A DNA stretch of 64,000 nucleotides from JBOEGW01 sp050633625. GTDB lineage: Bacteria > Pseudomonadota > Alphaproteobacteria > Rhodobacterales > Rhodobacteraceae. Shown one piece after another: positions 7,779 through 16,669 of the stretch (positions are counted from its first letter, which is position 1; each line of letters starts with the position of its first letter). The stretch covers positions 35,113 through 99,112 of the forward strand of contig JBOEGW010000012.1 of assembly GCA_050633625.1 (NCBI GenBank), written 5' to 3'. The position numbers and the translations under genes are program-made. Under the pieces are notes generated by a model, which was given only the letters and a program-made list of their open reading frames with translations, made no database searches and was not told the origin of the DNA.

Positions 7779-9109
7779 GCAATCTCAACATTCTCATCAT
7801 CGACGACGAGATCAACCTGGCACGCTCGCTCGCGTTCACGTTGCGCCAAACCGGATTTGAATGTCGCGAGGCCCATAACGGACACGTCGGGTGTCAACTT
7901 GCAGAGAAAGAAACGCCAGATGTTGTGCTGCTCGACATACGAATGCCGGGACTGAATGGGCTTGAGGTCCTGGAGTGGTTCAGGACGGAACTGCCCGATG
8001 TCCCCGTGATCATGATGTCTGCCTTCGACGATACACAGGATGCCGTCACTGCAATGAAAATGGGCGCGGTGGACTATGTGGCCAAACCCTTCGATGTTGA
8101 CGAACTGATCTTGCTTTTGAAGGAAACGGAAACGCGGCGCAGGCTCGACAGCGAAGTGCGATATCTGCGTGATCGGACGACCGATTTCGATTTCATCGGC
8201 AACAGTGGTGACATTAAGAAGCTGCGCGCGGAAATTGATCGGATCGCCGAAAGCAATGCGCAAACCATTTTGCTCAAGGGGGAAACAGGCGTCGGCAAAG
8301 CAGTTGTCGCGCGCGAGTTACACCGCAAAATCTCAGCGGATGACGCACCCTTTGTGGAGGTCAATTGCGCGACCTTGCCTGAGCGGCAGATCGAGCTTGA
8401 TCTTTTCGGTGCAGATCGAGGCTCTCAACCTGGTCTATTGCTGCGGCAACGGGGGCTGGTGGATATCGCCGACGGCGGCACCTTGTTCCTCGATGAGATC
8501 GGTGAAATGCCCTCCTCCGTGCAGGCAAAGCTGCTACATTTTCTGGAGACCCACACCTACCGCGTCCCGGGCCAAAAGACCGAACGGCGCGTCGATGTTC
8601 GTGTCGTCGCAGCGACCAACAAAGATCTTGCCCAAGCGGTTGAGGAAGACCTGTTTCGTCAAGATCTGTTCTTTCGGCTCAACGTTGTTCCACTCAGTAT
8701 CCCGCCCCTGCGGACCCGTGAAAAAGACATCGAATTACTCGCAATGCATTTTGCAAACAGGTTCGCTCAATCCTCATCAGGCAAACCAATCGGCTTTGAC
8801 AGTCTTACGCGCGATTTCTTCCGAAGCTATGCGTGGCCCGGCAATGTGCGTGAGCTGAAAAACCTCGTCGAGCGCCTGTCCATTCTCTATCCCGGCGAAA
8901 CGATTACTGTCGATCTGCTGCCTTCTGAAATTCAGATGGTCGAGCCCCGGGATGCCCTTTCGATTGAGGAGTCCATGGAGACAGTCGAGCGCGACCTCAT
9001 CCGCGAAGCGCTCATGCGCTGTAGTGGCAAGAAGGGGCTTGCTGCGGAACGGCTTGGAATTTCCCGGCACGCACTCAAACGCAAGATGCATAGGTTGGGT
9101 CTGTCATGA
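7775..9109 (+). CDS. NtrC-family response regulator lacking a GAFTGA motif
   Basis: 444 residues. Receiver domain 1-120 with Asp10/Asp11, phosphoacceptor Asp54 (VVLLDIRMPG) and Lys in VAKPFD. AAA+ domain about 140-370 with Walker A GETGVGKA and Walker B GGTLFLDEIGEMP. C-terminal Fis-type helix-turn-helix (GLAAERLGISRHALKRKMHRLG). Where sigma-54 activators carry GAFTGA after LFG, this protein reads LFGADRGSQPGL, so the sigma-54 contact loop is lost. It likely acts on sigma-70 promoters or as a repressor, as known for TyrR and Rhodobacter NtrC/HupR. No good -24/-12 promoter was found near its presumed operators. Overlaps both neighbours by ATGA. Confidence 0.93.
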   Translation: MSNLNILIIDDEINLARSLAFTLRQTGFECREAHNGHVGCQLAEKETPDVVLLDIRMPGLNGLEVLEWFRTELPDVPVIMMSAFDDTQDAVTAMKMGAVDYVAKPFDVDELILLLKETETRRRLDSEVRYLRDRTTDFDFIGNSGDIKKLRAEIDRIAESNAQTILLKGETGVGKAVVARELHRKISADDAPFVEVNCATLPERQIELDLFGADRGSQPGLLLRQRGLVDIADGGTLFLDEIGEMPSSVQAKLLHFLETHTYRVPGQKTERRVDVRVVAATNKDLAQAVEEDLFRQDLFFRLNVVPLSIPPLRTREKDIELLAMHFANRFAQSSSGKPIGFDSLTRDFFRSYAWPGNVRELKNLVERLSILYPGETITVDLLPSEIQMVEPRDALSIEESMETVERDLIREALMRCSGKKGLAAERLGISRHALKRKMHRLGLS

Positions 9110-10350
9110 TGAGAGCGCTTATTCTTATTACGCTGTTCGCCGCCCAGACACTGGGGTCCGCCTCCCTCGCGCAACCTGTAGAGCCCGTGAAGGTCGGTTG
9201 CCTCTATCCTCTCTCAGGTCCCGGTGCACTTTATGGACGTGACAGCGCGGTCGCCATCCGCCTTGCTGTCGAACACATCGAAAGCCTGGAGCCGGCGGAT
9301 TATCCGCAGATCGAAGTTCTCATCGAAGACAGCCGGTCAAAGTCGTTGCGGTCGATCCAGATCGCCCAGCGACTTGTCGAGGACGATCAAGTCGATTTTC
9401 TGTGCGGTGTCGTCAGTTCGTCCGTTGCCAGATCGGTGTCGGCAGTGGCGCGGGAAAAGGAAGTGTTCTTTATCGGAACGGATCACGCCTCACCCACGCT
9501 CACCAGCGAAGACCTGCACCCGTATTACTTTCGCCTGAACAATGGCAGTCGCCAGTCGATGCAGGCGGGCGCGCGATATATCAGCGAAACCTACGCTCAA
9601 CGATCAGAGCCGTTAAAAATCGCGTTCATCGGACCGGACTACGAATATGGGTATCAGGCCTGGGATGATCTGCAGAGGTTTCTCAAGGCTCATAACGTGC
9701 CCTTCGAGAATGTTGGCGAATTCTGGCCGCGCGTGTTTGAGACAGATTTTGCACCCTACATCAATGAGCTTGTTCGCGCGCAGCCGGATATCGTGATCAA
9801 TGGCCAGTGGGGCCTCGACCTCGTCACCTTCGTCAAACAGGCCGATCAGCAGGAGCTCTTTAGCATCACGCAGTTCATGAACTTTGACGCGGGCGGCAAC
9901 TATGAAATCCTGGCCGAACTCGGCAACGATATGCCCCTTGGTCTGGTTCTCTCCGCGCGCCATCATGTGAACTGGCCACAAACAGCGCAGAACCAAGACT
10001 TCGTGCAGCGGTTCTTCGAGCGCGCTGGCAGATATCCAAGCTATGCCGCCCAAGGAGCCTATGCCGGCATCCTTGCGATTGCAGAGGCGGTCCGAGAGGC
10101 TGGTGGAGCCAGCGACAAGAACCGGGTGCGCGTGGCGCTTGAAAACCTTGAACTCTCACTCCCCGAAGATCCGGAAGGATTTAGATCACGCATGGACCCG
10201 GCTACACATCAGCTCCTGCAGGTCCAGGCGATCGGTCGGACCGTCTTCAACAACAAGTACCCTCCCGCGACCGTTCAGCTGGGAGAATGGTCGATCTACC
10301 ATCCACCGTCGGAATGGCCTCAAATGCAGGGAACTCCAACTTCTGAGTGA
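9106..10350 (+). CDS. Periplasmic amino-acid/amide-type binding protein, regulatory partner
   Basis: 414 residues with a signal peptide (MMRALILITLFAAQTLGSASLA). The mature part is a Peripla_BP_6-type fold (KVGCLYPLSGPGALYGRDSA; DFLCGVVSSSVARSV; PYYFRLNNGSRQS), as in LivK/AmiC/UrtA proteins. It is translationally coupled (ATGATGA) to the two-component pair rather than to the transporter, which has its own binding protein at 10621. This points to a three-component sensory unit in which the binding protein presents ligand to the kinase. A second ATG at 9109 is an equally possible start. Confidence 0.88.
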   Translation: MMRALILITLFAAQTLGSASLAQPVEPVKVGCLYPLSGPGALYGRDSAVAIRLAVEHIESLEPADYPQIEVLIEDSRSKSLRSIQIAQRLVEDDQVDFLCGVVSSSVARSVSAVAREKEVFFIGTDHASPTLTSEDLHPYYFRLNNGSRQSMQAGARYISETYAQRSEPLKIAFIGPDYEYGYQAWDDLQRFLKAHNVPFENVGEFWPRVFETDFAPYINELVRAQPDIVINGQWGLDLVTFVKQADQQELFSITQFMNFDAGGNYEILAELGNDMPLGLVLSARHHVNWPQTAQNQDFVQRFFERAGRYPSYAAQGAYAGILAIAEAVREAGGASDKNRVRVALENLELSLPEDPEGFRSRMDPATHQLLQVQAIGRTVFNNKYPPATVQLGEWSIYHPPSEWPQMQGTPTSE

Positions 10351-10394
10351 TTTCTGGTCATTGTGGCAACAAATTCATCAGGAAGTTGCCAAAA

Positions 10395-10442
10395 TGAGCG
10401 GCTACCGCTCGATTTCAGAGCGTATTGAGCGCATTGCGCTCA
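10395..10442 (+). promoter_or_regulatory. Two TGAGCG-N5-CGCTCA operators upstream of transporter operon
   Basis: TGAGCGGCTACCGCTCG at 10395-10411 and TGAGCGCATTGCGCTCA at 10426-10442, 31 bases apart. They match the pair before the kinase gene. They lie 179-226 bases before the binding-protein start. A possible -10 box, TACAAT, is at 10530-10535 but has no good -35, consistent with activator dependence. Confidence 0.7.
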
Positions 10443-10620
10443 TTGGTTTTCGCCAGCAAAATTGAATGCCAGGGCACCTTACCCTCTCCTGAGCCTGCGG
10501 TCTCACCGAGGCTGCAAGGGAGGACTTCGTACAATAAAGCGACACAGAAGGCGGTTCGCCGAACTGTGCACATAAGTGCGATTTTCTACCCCTTAATGGG
10601 TTAGAAACTGGAGGAAAACC

Positions 10621-11937
10621 ATGACGAAATCTCGTCTCAGCGCGACCATGGGTGCGCTTCTCAAAAATTCAACATCTCTTATGGCCGCCGCAGCACTTGG
10701 TGTGATGGCATTTACCAGCACGGCAAGTGCGCAGGACAAAACCGTCAAGGTCGGTTTTGTGACGTTCTTATCGGGCGGCGCTGCGGGACCATTTGGCGTG
10801 CCAGCGCGCAATGCGGCCGAACTGATGATTCAATCCATCAACGCAGGGAGTGTGCCGGGCGCATACAATACCCCAGGTGTTGGCGGCGCGATGATCGAGC
10901 CGATCTTCGTTGATGAAAACTCGAAACAGAAGAACGCAGACTATCTCAAACTCGTCGAGAAAGACGGTGTTGATATGGTCATCGGATATATTTCATCTGG
11001 CAGCTGCAAGGCGATCGCACCGGAAGCCGAGAAGGCTCAAAAGCTGACAATTCTGTTTGACTGCGGTACGCCGCAGATTTTCGAGGAGATCGTAACCGAT
11101 CCCAAATACACCTTCCGCACCGGCGGACACGCTACGATGGATAACGTTGCCGCGGCACGCTATCTGGAGCAACAAGGCGCCAGCTTAAACAGCATCGCCG
11201 GGATCAATCAGAACTACGCCTGGGGCCAGGACTCATGGCGCGACTTCTCGGAATCTGTGACGCAAATTAACAGCGGCGCATCGATTGCCACCGAACAGTT
11301 CCCGAAGATCTATGCCGGGCAATATGGTTCCGAAATCTCCGCATTGCTCACATCAAAGCCCGATGTTGTACATTCCAGTTTCTGGGGCGGCGACATGGAA
11401 GCTTTCATCATTCAGGGCTCCGCACGCGGTATCTTCGAACGTTCCAAAGTTGTGCTGACAACCGGTGAAACCGCAATGCACCGTCTTGGCGCTCAAATGC
11501 CTGATGGCACTGTCATCGGCGCACGTGGACCGCATGGCGATCTGGCCCCGGAATCCGAACTGAACACCTGGTTCCGTCAGGCATATTTTGATCGCTTTGG
11601 CACATTGCCGACCTACCCGTCCTACAAGATGGCGCAGGCACTTCTGGGCGTGAAGGCGGCAGCGGATAAAGCGGGCAGTGCCGAGCAAGATGCCGTTATT
11701 GGCGCGCTGCAAGGTCTGGAATGGGAAGGCCCAAGCGGCAAAGTTTCCATGGCTCTGGCAAATGGTCATCAGGCCATCCAGGACACTGCTTATGGCACTT
11801 ACAAATACGACAAGGACGCAGGCAAAGCTGTCCTCGTTGATGTCTTGCGGTTCAATGCAGAATGCGTGAACCCACCGGCTGGTGTGACCTCTATCGAGTG
11901 GATCCAGAGCGGCTTTGAAGGCGCCAAGTGCGAATAA
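10621..11937 (+). CDS. ABC transporter substrate-binding protein (Liv type)
   Basis: 438 residues. Signal peptide of about 38 residues ending TSTASA-QDK, then a Peripla_BP_6 domain (KVGFVTFLSGGAAGPFG; MVIGYISSGSCKAIAPEAEKA; INQNYAWGQDSW). It is the uptake binding protein for the permease/ATPase genes that follow. Compared with branched-chain amino-acid binders it has extra Cys residues (SGSCKA, FDCGTP, ECVNPP, AKCE), which may form disulfides. Substrate unknown; the downstream enzymes suggest a small hydroxy- or keto-acid or an amide. Ribosome site GGAGG is 5 bases before the ATG. Confidence 0.9.
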   Translation: MTKSRLSATMGALLKNSTSLMAAAALGVMAFTSTASAQDKTVKVGFVTFLSGGAAGPFGVPARNAAELMIQSINAGSVPGAYNTPGVGGAMIEPIFVDENSKQKNADYLKLVEKDGVDMVIGYISSGSCKAIAPEAEKAQKLTILFDCGTPQIFEEIVTDPKYTFRTGGHATMDNVAAARYLEQQGASLNSIAGINQNYAWGQDSWRDFSESVTQINSGASIATEQFPKIYAGQYGSEISALLTSKPDVVHSSFWGGDMEAFIIQGSARGIFERSKVVLTTGETAMHRLGAQMPDGTVIGARGPHGDLAPESELNTWFRQAYFDRFGTLPTYPSYKMAQALLGVKAAADKAGSAEQDAVIGALQGLEWEGPSGKVSMALANGHQAIQDTAYGTYKYDKDAGKAVLVDVLRFNAECVNPPAGVTSIEWIQSGFEGAKCE

Positions 11938-11955
11938 CGCAATAACCTCCCTGTT

Positions 11956-11982
11956 GGCGGGGGCGGCACTGCTGCCCCCGCC
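11956..11982 (+). terminator. GC hairpin after binding-protein gene
   Basis: Perfect 9-bp arms GGCGGGGGC (11956-11964) and GCCCCCGCC (11974-11982), 19 bases after the stop codon. There is no strong U-run, so it may act as an mRNA-stabilising or partial terminator that keeps the binding protein at higher levels than the permeases, a common arrangement in binding-protein transporters. Confidence 0.6.
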
Positions 11983-12089
11983 TTCAACTTTCCCGGGCTT
12001 CTGATCGAAGAACTCTCCCAGCGGAGGCCCGGTTTTTGTTCGCAGCCGACCTGAACGTACGCGAACTCAACAAAGAAATGGAGTTATCT

Positions 12090-12986
12090 ATGCTAACCGC
12101 AACAGCGATAGCAGTGGATGGCCTTGGCTTCGCCGCGTGGCTATTCTTATCCTCAGTTGGTCTCACACTGATCTACGGTGTGATGCGGATCCTGAACATC
12201 GCCCATGGTGGGTTTTATGCTCTGGGGGCTTACTCGTCAGCCTGGGCCATCGGTCTCTACACAGCGACTGGCTCGACCGTCGCATTGACCTTTTTGCTGA
12301 TCCCGCTTGCAGCCTTGATCGCAGGCGCAATTGCCGGCCTCATTGTCGAACGTGGTGTTTTGAGGTTCATGTATGGGCGTGATGAAGTCCTCATGGTGCT
12401 CGTCACCTACGCCATTTTTCTTATCCTAGAAGATGTCACCAAGCTGATCTGGGGCACGCAATCTTACGTGGCGTGGCAGCCGGCTTTTTACTTCGGCACC
12501 GTTGAAATTCTCGATATTCCCTACACCGTCTACAAGTTCATCATCATCGGTACAGCCATGGCGGTGGGACTGGCACTCTTTCTCGTGCTCAACAAAACCC
12601 GCGTCGGCAAATTGCTGTTGGTGGTGATCGAAGACCGCGAAATCAGCGGTGCGCTCGGAATCAATGTCACCTTGTTCTTCACCGTGACGTTCGTAGTCGG
12701 AGCCATACTTGGTGCGCTAGGCGGTGCAATCACAGCGCCGGAAATCTCAGTTTCGCCCGGCATCGGCGCAGAAATCATCGTGCTTTCCTTTGCCGTCATC
12801 GTGATCGGCGGAATGGGCTCCATCGGAGGAGCCATGATTGGTGCCCTCATCGTCGGATTCGCGCGCGCGGCTTCCGTTCATCTCTATCCGCCGGCGGAAC
12901 TCTTCTCGATCTATCTCGTGATGGCTGCCGTTCTGGCCGTGAAGCCCTATGGCCTGTTCGCTTTGGCAGAAAGCAGAAAAATATGA
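12090..12986 (+). CDS. Branched-chain-type ABC permease (LivH family)
   Basis: 298 residues from the ATG at 12090, preceded by GGAG; in-frame ATGs at 12036 and 12078 lack good sites. Eight or so membrane segments. The motifs LTLIYGVMRILNIAHGGFYALGA (start given here in part as RILNIAHGGFYALGAY) and GGMGSIGGAMIGALIVG are diagnostic of LivH-type permeases (BPD_transp_2). It overlaps the next permease by ATGA. Inner-membrane half of the heterodimeric channel. Confidence 0.92.
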   Translation: MLTATAIAVDGLGFAAWLFLSSVGLTLIYGVMRILNIAHGGFYALGAYSSAWAIGLYTATGSTVALTFLLIPLAALIAGAIAGLIVERGVLRFMYGRDEVLMVLVTYAIFLILEDVTKLIWGTQSYVAWQPAFYFGTVEILDIPYTVYKFIIIGTAMAVGLALFLVLNKTRVGKLLLVVIEDREISGALGINVTLFFTVTFVVGAILGALGGAITAPEISVSPGIGAEIIVLSFAVIVIGGMGSIGGAMIGALIVGFARAASVHLYPPAELFSIYLVMAAVLAVKPYGLFALAESRKI

Positions 12987-13963
12987 CCAAACATCTTGAT
13001 CGAACCGAAATCGGGCTGCTCATCGCCCTGCCCTTTCTGATCCTTGTCGCATTTGTACTGCCCAAATGGATCGTCAATTACGTCCACGTTTCGATGGGCA
13101 CCGGACTGGTTGCTCTTGGCGTGATGATCCAGATGCGTGCCGGATTGGTATCCTTCGGCCAAGGCTTGTACTTCTGCGTCGGCGGCTATGCGGCCGGTAT
13201 GATGGCAAAGTTCCTGGGCATTACGGACTTCTTCGTTCTGCTGGCATCCGGGATCATAGCGGCCTTGATATTGTCCGGCTTGCTCGGATTTCTGCTGCGT
13301 CGCTATCGCGAGATCTTCTACGCGATGCTGACCCTTGCGGTCTCAATGATCCTATTCGGTCTTCTTTCAAGCATTGAAGAGCTGGGATCGACCGATGGAT
13401 TTAACCTCCCAACCCCTTCCTATCTGGGCTGGAACCCGGAGGGAGAGACGTCACGCCTGACGCTCTACACGCTCACATGTGTTATCGCCGTCGGTTGCGC
13501 AATCGCCCTCAATCGCTTCCTCAAGAGCCCTATCGGATACGTGAACGAGGCCATTCGTGAGAATGAATTGCGGGTCGAATATCTTGGCACATCAGCCCAC
13601 CAAGCGGTGCATCTTACATATGTCCTGGCAGCGGTGGTGTCAGCTATTGGCGGCGTCCTGTGGGCGCTCCCGCTGGGTCACGTCGATCCGGAAATGACCA
13701 ATTGGACAACCTCAGGCCAGTTCGTCTTTGTCTCGATCCTGTCCGGTACTGGCAACATAGCCGCACCAATGATCGGCACGTTCATTCTGGAAATCGTTCG
13801 CGTCTACGCCGTCGAGTTCTCGCCGAACACCTGGCAGATGATCCTCGGTACAGTGATGCTTCTGACCATCATCTTCTTGCCAAAGGGCCTGTGGTCGCTC
13901 CTCACCAAAAAGAAGAAACCGAAAAAATCAGCTGGCGCAAAAGCTCCGGCGGCAGGTGAATGA
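12983..13963 (+). CDS. Branched-chain-type ABC permease (LivM family)
   Basis: 326 residues, about ten membrane segments, with SFGQGLYFCVGGYAAGMMA (LivM loop) and the family's R-E-N-E-x-R segment (AIRENELRVEYLG), which contacts the ATPase. The last 20 residues are a lysine-rich cytoplasmic tail (KKKKPKKSAGAKAP). Coupled to both neighbours. Forms the second half of the channel with the LivH-like permease. Confidence 0.92.
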   Translation: MTKHLDRTEIGLLIALPFLILVAFVLPKWIVNYVHVSMGTGLVALGVMIQMRAGLVSFGQGLYFCVGGYAAGMMAKFLGITDFFVLLASGIIAALILSGLLGFLLRRYREIFYAMLTLAVSMILFGLLSSIEELGSTDGFNLPTPSYLGWNPEGETSRLTLYTLTCVIAVGCAIALNRFLKSPIGYVNEAIRENELRVEYLGTSAHQAVHLTYVLAAVVSAIGGVLWALPLGHVDPEMTNWTTSGQFVFVSILSGTGNIAAPMIGTFILEIVRVYAVEFSPNTWQMILGTVMLLTIIFLPKGLWSLLTKKKKPKKSAGAKAPAAGE

Positions 13964-13964
13964 C

Positions 13965-14756
13965 ATGACAACGATCTTAGAAACAAAAAACCTCGAAATG
14001 AAGTTCGGTGCGGTATACGCGGCAAAGGACGTCAACATCTCCATCGCTTCGGGTGAGGTCATGGGCGTGATCGGATCGAACGGTGCCGGAAAAACGACCT
14101 TCGTGAACATGGTCACCGGCTATTTGACCCCCACCTCAGGTGAAATCATCTATCGTGGCAAGAGCATCACGGGCAAGGCAACGCGGGACATAACACGCTT
14201 GGGCATATGCCGTTCGTTTCAAATCCCGCAGCTCTTTCCGGAGTTGCCGGTGATCGAGAATGTGCTGATCGCGTTGACGATCTCAAAGCAGGACAAACCG
14301 GTTCTGTTCAAGCCCGCCATTGATCGCTCCCTGGAAGAGGAAGCCCACAAACTCCTCGCCCGGTTCGATATTGATCAATATGCCGACCAGGAAATTCAGA
14401 CCCTGCCGCAAGGTGTGCGGAAACTTGTCGATATCGCGATGGCGACAGTTGCCGAGCCGGATCTGTTGTTCCTGGACGAACCCACCAGCGGCGTAAGCGC
14501 AGACGAAAAAATGGATTTCATGCGCATCCTCATCGATGCCCTGAAGACCACAGATACGGCCGTTCTCTTCATCGAGCATGACATGGAAATCGTCGAGGCA
14601 TTCTCGCCGCGCTGTGTCGCCTTCTACGAAGGGACGATTCTGGCCGATGGGCCCACCGCCGAGGTGCTTGAAAACGACAAGGTGCGCGAATTCGTGATCG
14701 GCAGCGAGTTCCACCGCGAAGCAGCCAAAGAAACATCAAACGAGGAAGCCATCTAA
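13965..14756 (+). CDS. ABC transporter ATPase (LivG family) with atypical signature
   Basis: 263 residues from the ATG at 13965, which has AGGTGA five bases upstream; a GTG at 13956 would add three residues. Walker A is GSNGAGKTT, Walker B is DLLFLDEPTSG, and the H-loop is FIEHDME. The signature motif, normally LSGGQ-like or LPYG, reads LPQGVRKLVDIA. LivG homologues already deviate from LSGGQ (LAYGQQR), so activity is likely retained, but the change of Q/R residues is worth noting. Confidence 0.92.
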   Translation: MTTILETKNLEMKFGAVYAAKDVNISIASGEVMGVIGSNGAGKTTFVNMVTGYLTPTSGEIIYRGKSITGKATRDITRLGICRSFQIPQLFPELPVIENVLIALTISKQDKPVLFKPAIDRSLEEEAHKLLARFDIDQYADQEIQTLPQGVRKLVDIAMATVAEPDLLFLDEPTSGVSADEKMDFMRILIDALKTTDTAVLFIEHDMEIVEAFSPRCVAFYEGTILADGPTAEVLENDKVREFVIGSEFHREAAKETSNEEAI

Positions 14757-15415
14757 TGTTGACGATGAGCAATGTCAGCCTTTCCATTCAACGCGTTCCC
14801 ATCTTGAGGGATGTGAACCTGGAAATTGAGACCGGGACAACCTGCGGACTAATCGGACGGAACGGAGCAGGTAAAACCACCTTGATGCGCTCCATCATGG
14901 GCATTCTGCCTGCCGATGAAGGCACCATTCGCTTCGATCAGACCGACCTGCACTCCGCGAAGGCCCATGAAAGAGCAATTCTTGGAATTGGCTACTTGCC
15001 GGAAGACCGACGCCTGGTTCCCCATTTTACCGTTGAAGAGAACATCATGGTCTCACTGTGGGCGACCAAGAACGCAGACCACTCACGGCTGAAATGGGTC
15101 TATGACTTGATGCCCGAAATCGGCCGCTTTGCTGAACGCAAGGCGATGACGCTGAGTGGTGGCCAACAGAAGCTTGTCGCGCTCGCCCGAGCGCTTGTTG
15201 CCGGGCCCAATCTGTTGCTGCTCGATGAGCCCTTTGAAGGTGTGGCCCCTGCCCTTGCCCAACGCCTTATGGAAGTGATCGGCAATCTGCGTGAAGAGCA
15301 ACTTACCGTTCTGATCTCCGAGTCCGACTATTCACATTCTGAAAAGGTCGTCGACAAAGTCTACTCCATTGAGCGCGGGCAAATCAGTCTCATGTCCCGT
15401 GCCGAGGCGGCATAG
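14756..15415 (+). CDS. ABC transporter ATPase (LivF family)
   Basis: 219 residues. Walker A GRNGAGKTT, Q-loop YLPEDRRLVPHFTVEEN, canonical signature LSGGQQK, Walker B NLLLLDEPFEGVAP. In place of the usual switch histidine the sequence is VLISESDYSHSEK, so the H-loop residue appears replaced (Ser/Glu), leaving this as a possible degenerate site partner of LivG. Start overlaps the preceding stop (TAATG). Confidence 0.92.
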   Translation: MLTMSNVSLSIQRVPILRDVNLEIETGTTCGLIGRNGAGKTTLMRSIMGILPADEGTIRFDQTDLHSAKAHERAILGIGYLPEDRRLVPHFTVEENIMVSLWATKNADHSRLKWVYDLMPEIGRFAERKAMTLSGGQQKLVALARALVAGPNLLLLDEPFEGVAPALAQRLMEVIGNLREEQLTVLISESDYSHSEKVVDKVYSIERGQISLMSRAEAA

Positions 15416-15417
15416 AT

Positions 15418-16590
15418 ATGAGCGATTTTGCTTTCAACACCACCGCATCTATCCGTCAGGGGTGGGGATCAGCCGCCCGGTTGGGAGAAATCGTAGATAG
15501 CCTTCCCTTTGCCGATGACCGGGCCGAAGTCCTGTTTGTCACAGACCCGGGAATTATGAAACTTGGCCTCGCGACACCAGCGATCAGCAATCTGAAAACA
15601 TGCGGTTTCGAAGTGGTCGTCTTTGACCAGGTTCAAGCAGACCCCAAGGCCTCTACCGTTCATGACGCGGTCGCGGTCGCAAAGCTGCATGAGGCGGCTT
15701 GCGTCGTCGGGTTTGGGGGCGGCAGCTCAATGGACGTTGCGAAGATGATTGCGCTTCTGGCCAATACAGACCAGCCGCTCGATGACATGTATGGCGTCAA
15801 TCAGGCGAAGGGAACGCGCCTGCCGCTGGTGCTTGTTCCAACGACAGCTGGAACCGGTTCTGAGGTGACGGCCGTATCGATCCTGACAACCGGCACAGAA
15901 GAGAAAAAGGGCGTGGTCTCACCGATCATTCTCCCCGACATCGCAGTCCTTGATGCCGAGCTCACAATGGGTTTGCCATCGCACATTACGGCTGCGACCG
16001 GCGTGGACGCGATGGTTCATGCGATCGAAGCCTTCACCTCAAAGAGCGCGAACAAAAATCCGATCTCGCAAACGCTTGCCAAGGAGGCTCTGCGCCTTCT
16101 TGGCGCCAACATTCGCGAAGCGGTATCGAATGGCGGAAACCGCGAAGCGCGGGAGAAAATGCTGCTGGGATCGATGATGGCAGGGCAAGCTTTCGCGAAC
16201 TCACCTGTCGCGGCCGTGCATGCACTGGCCTATCCGGTCGGCAGTCTGTTCCACGTGCCGCACGGTCTTTCAAATGCATTGGTTCTTGAGGCTGTGATGC
16301 GCTTCAACGCACCGGAGTGCGGGGCAGAATATGCTGAGCTGGCACCCCTGGTGTTTCCTGAGATTGATGACGGGCGCGACAGCCAAACCGTGGCTGCTGA
16401 ATTTATTGAGCGCCTGGGCAATCTCAACGTCGAACTGGGCTTGGAAGCTGGGCTCAAACAGGTCGGCATATCCCAAACGGACATACCGAAACTGGCGTCC
16501 GACGCCATGAACCAAACAAGACTGCTCGTAAACAATCCGCGCGAACTTCAAGAGGAGGATGCCGCGCAGATTTATCAGGCATCGCTCTAA
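15418..16590 (+). CDS. Iron-type alcohol dehydrogenase, candidate 4-hydroxybutyrate dehydrogenase
   Basis: 390 residues, group III (Fe-ADH) family. NAD-binding GGGSSMD at 101-106 and PTTAGTGSE at 141-149; metal ligands Asp197, His201, His268 and His282 are all present. Likely oxidises a primary hydroxyl of a small acid to the aldehyde. Pairing with a succinate-semialdehyde dehydrogenase two genes downstream recalls the Agrobacterium attL/attK (blcB/blcA) pair, where the Fe-ADH acts on 4-hydroxybutyrate. It begins two bases after the ATPase stop. Substrate is an inference from context. Confidence 0.85.
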   Translation: MSDFAFNTTASIRQGWGSAARLGEIVDSLPFADDRAEVLFVTDPGIMKLGLATPAISNLKTCGFEVVVFDQVQADPKASTVHDAVAVAKLHEAACVVGFGGGSSMDVAKMIALLANTDQPLDDMYGVNQAKGTRLPLVLVPTTAGTGSEVTAVSILTTGTEEKKGVVSPIILPDIAVLDAELTMGLPSHITAATGVDAMVHAIEAFTSKSANKNPISQTLAKEALRLLGANIREAVSNGGNREAREKMLLGSMMAGQAFANSPVAAVHALAYPVGSLFHVPHGLSNALVLEAVMRFNAPECGAEYAELAPLVFPEIDDGRDSQTVAAEFIERLGNLNVELGLEAGLKQVGISQTDIPKLASDAMNQTRLLVNNPRELQEEDAAQIYQASL

Positions 16591-16669
16591 CGCGATCCGC
16601 AGTTGGCGTCTCTCGGTCGCCGTCAGCGCAATAACCAAACGGCCGAGAAATCGAAGGGAGGACTACCTT

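Noticed and set aside
10443..10620. Possible sigma-54 (-24/-12) promoter before the transporter operon
   Set aside because: The only GG-N10-GC match (near 10490-10505) lacks the flanking consensus, and the regulator has lost GAFTGA.
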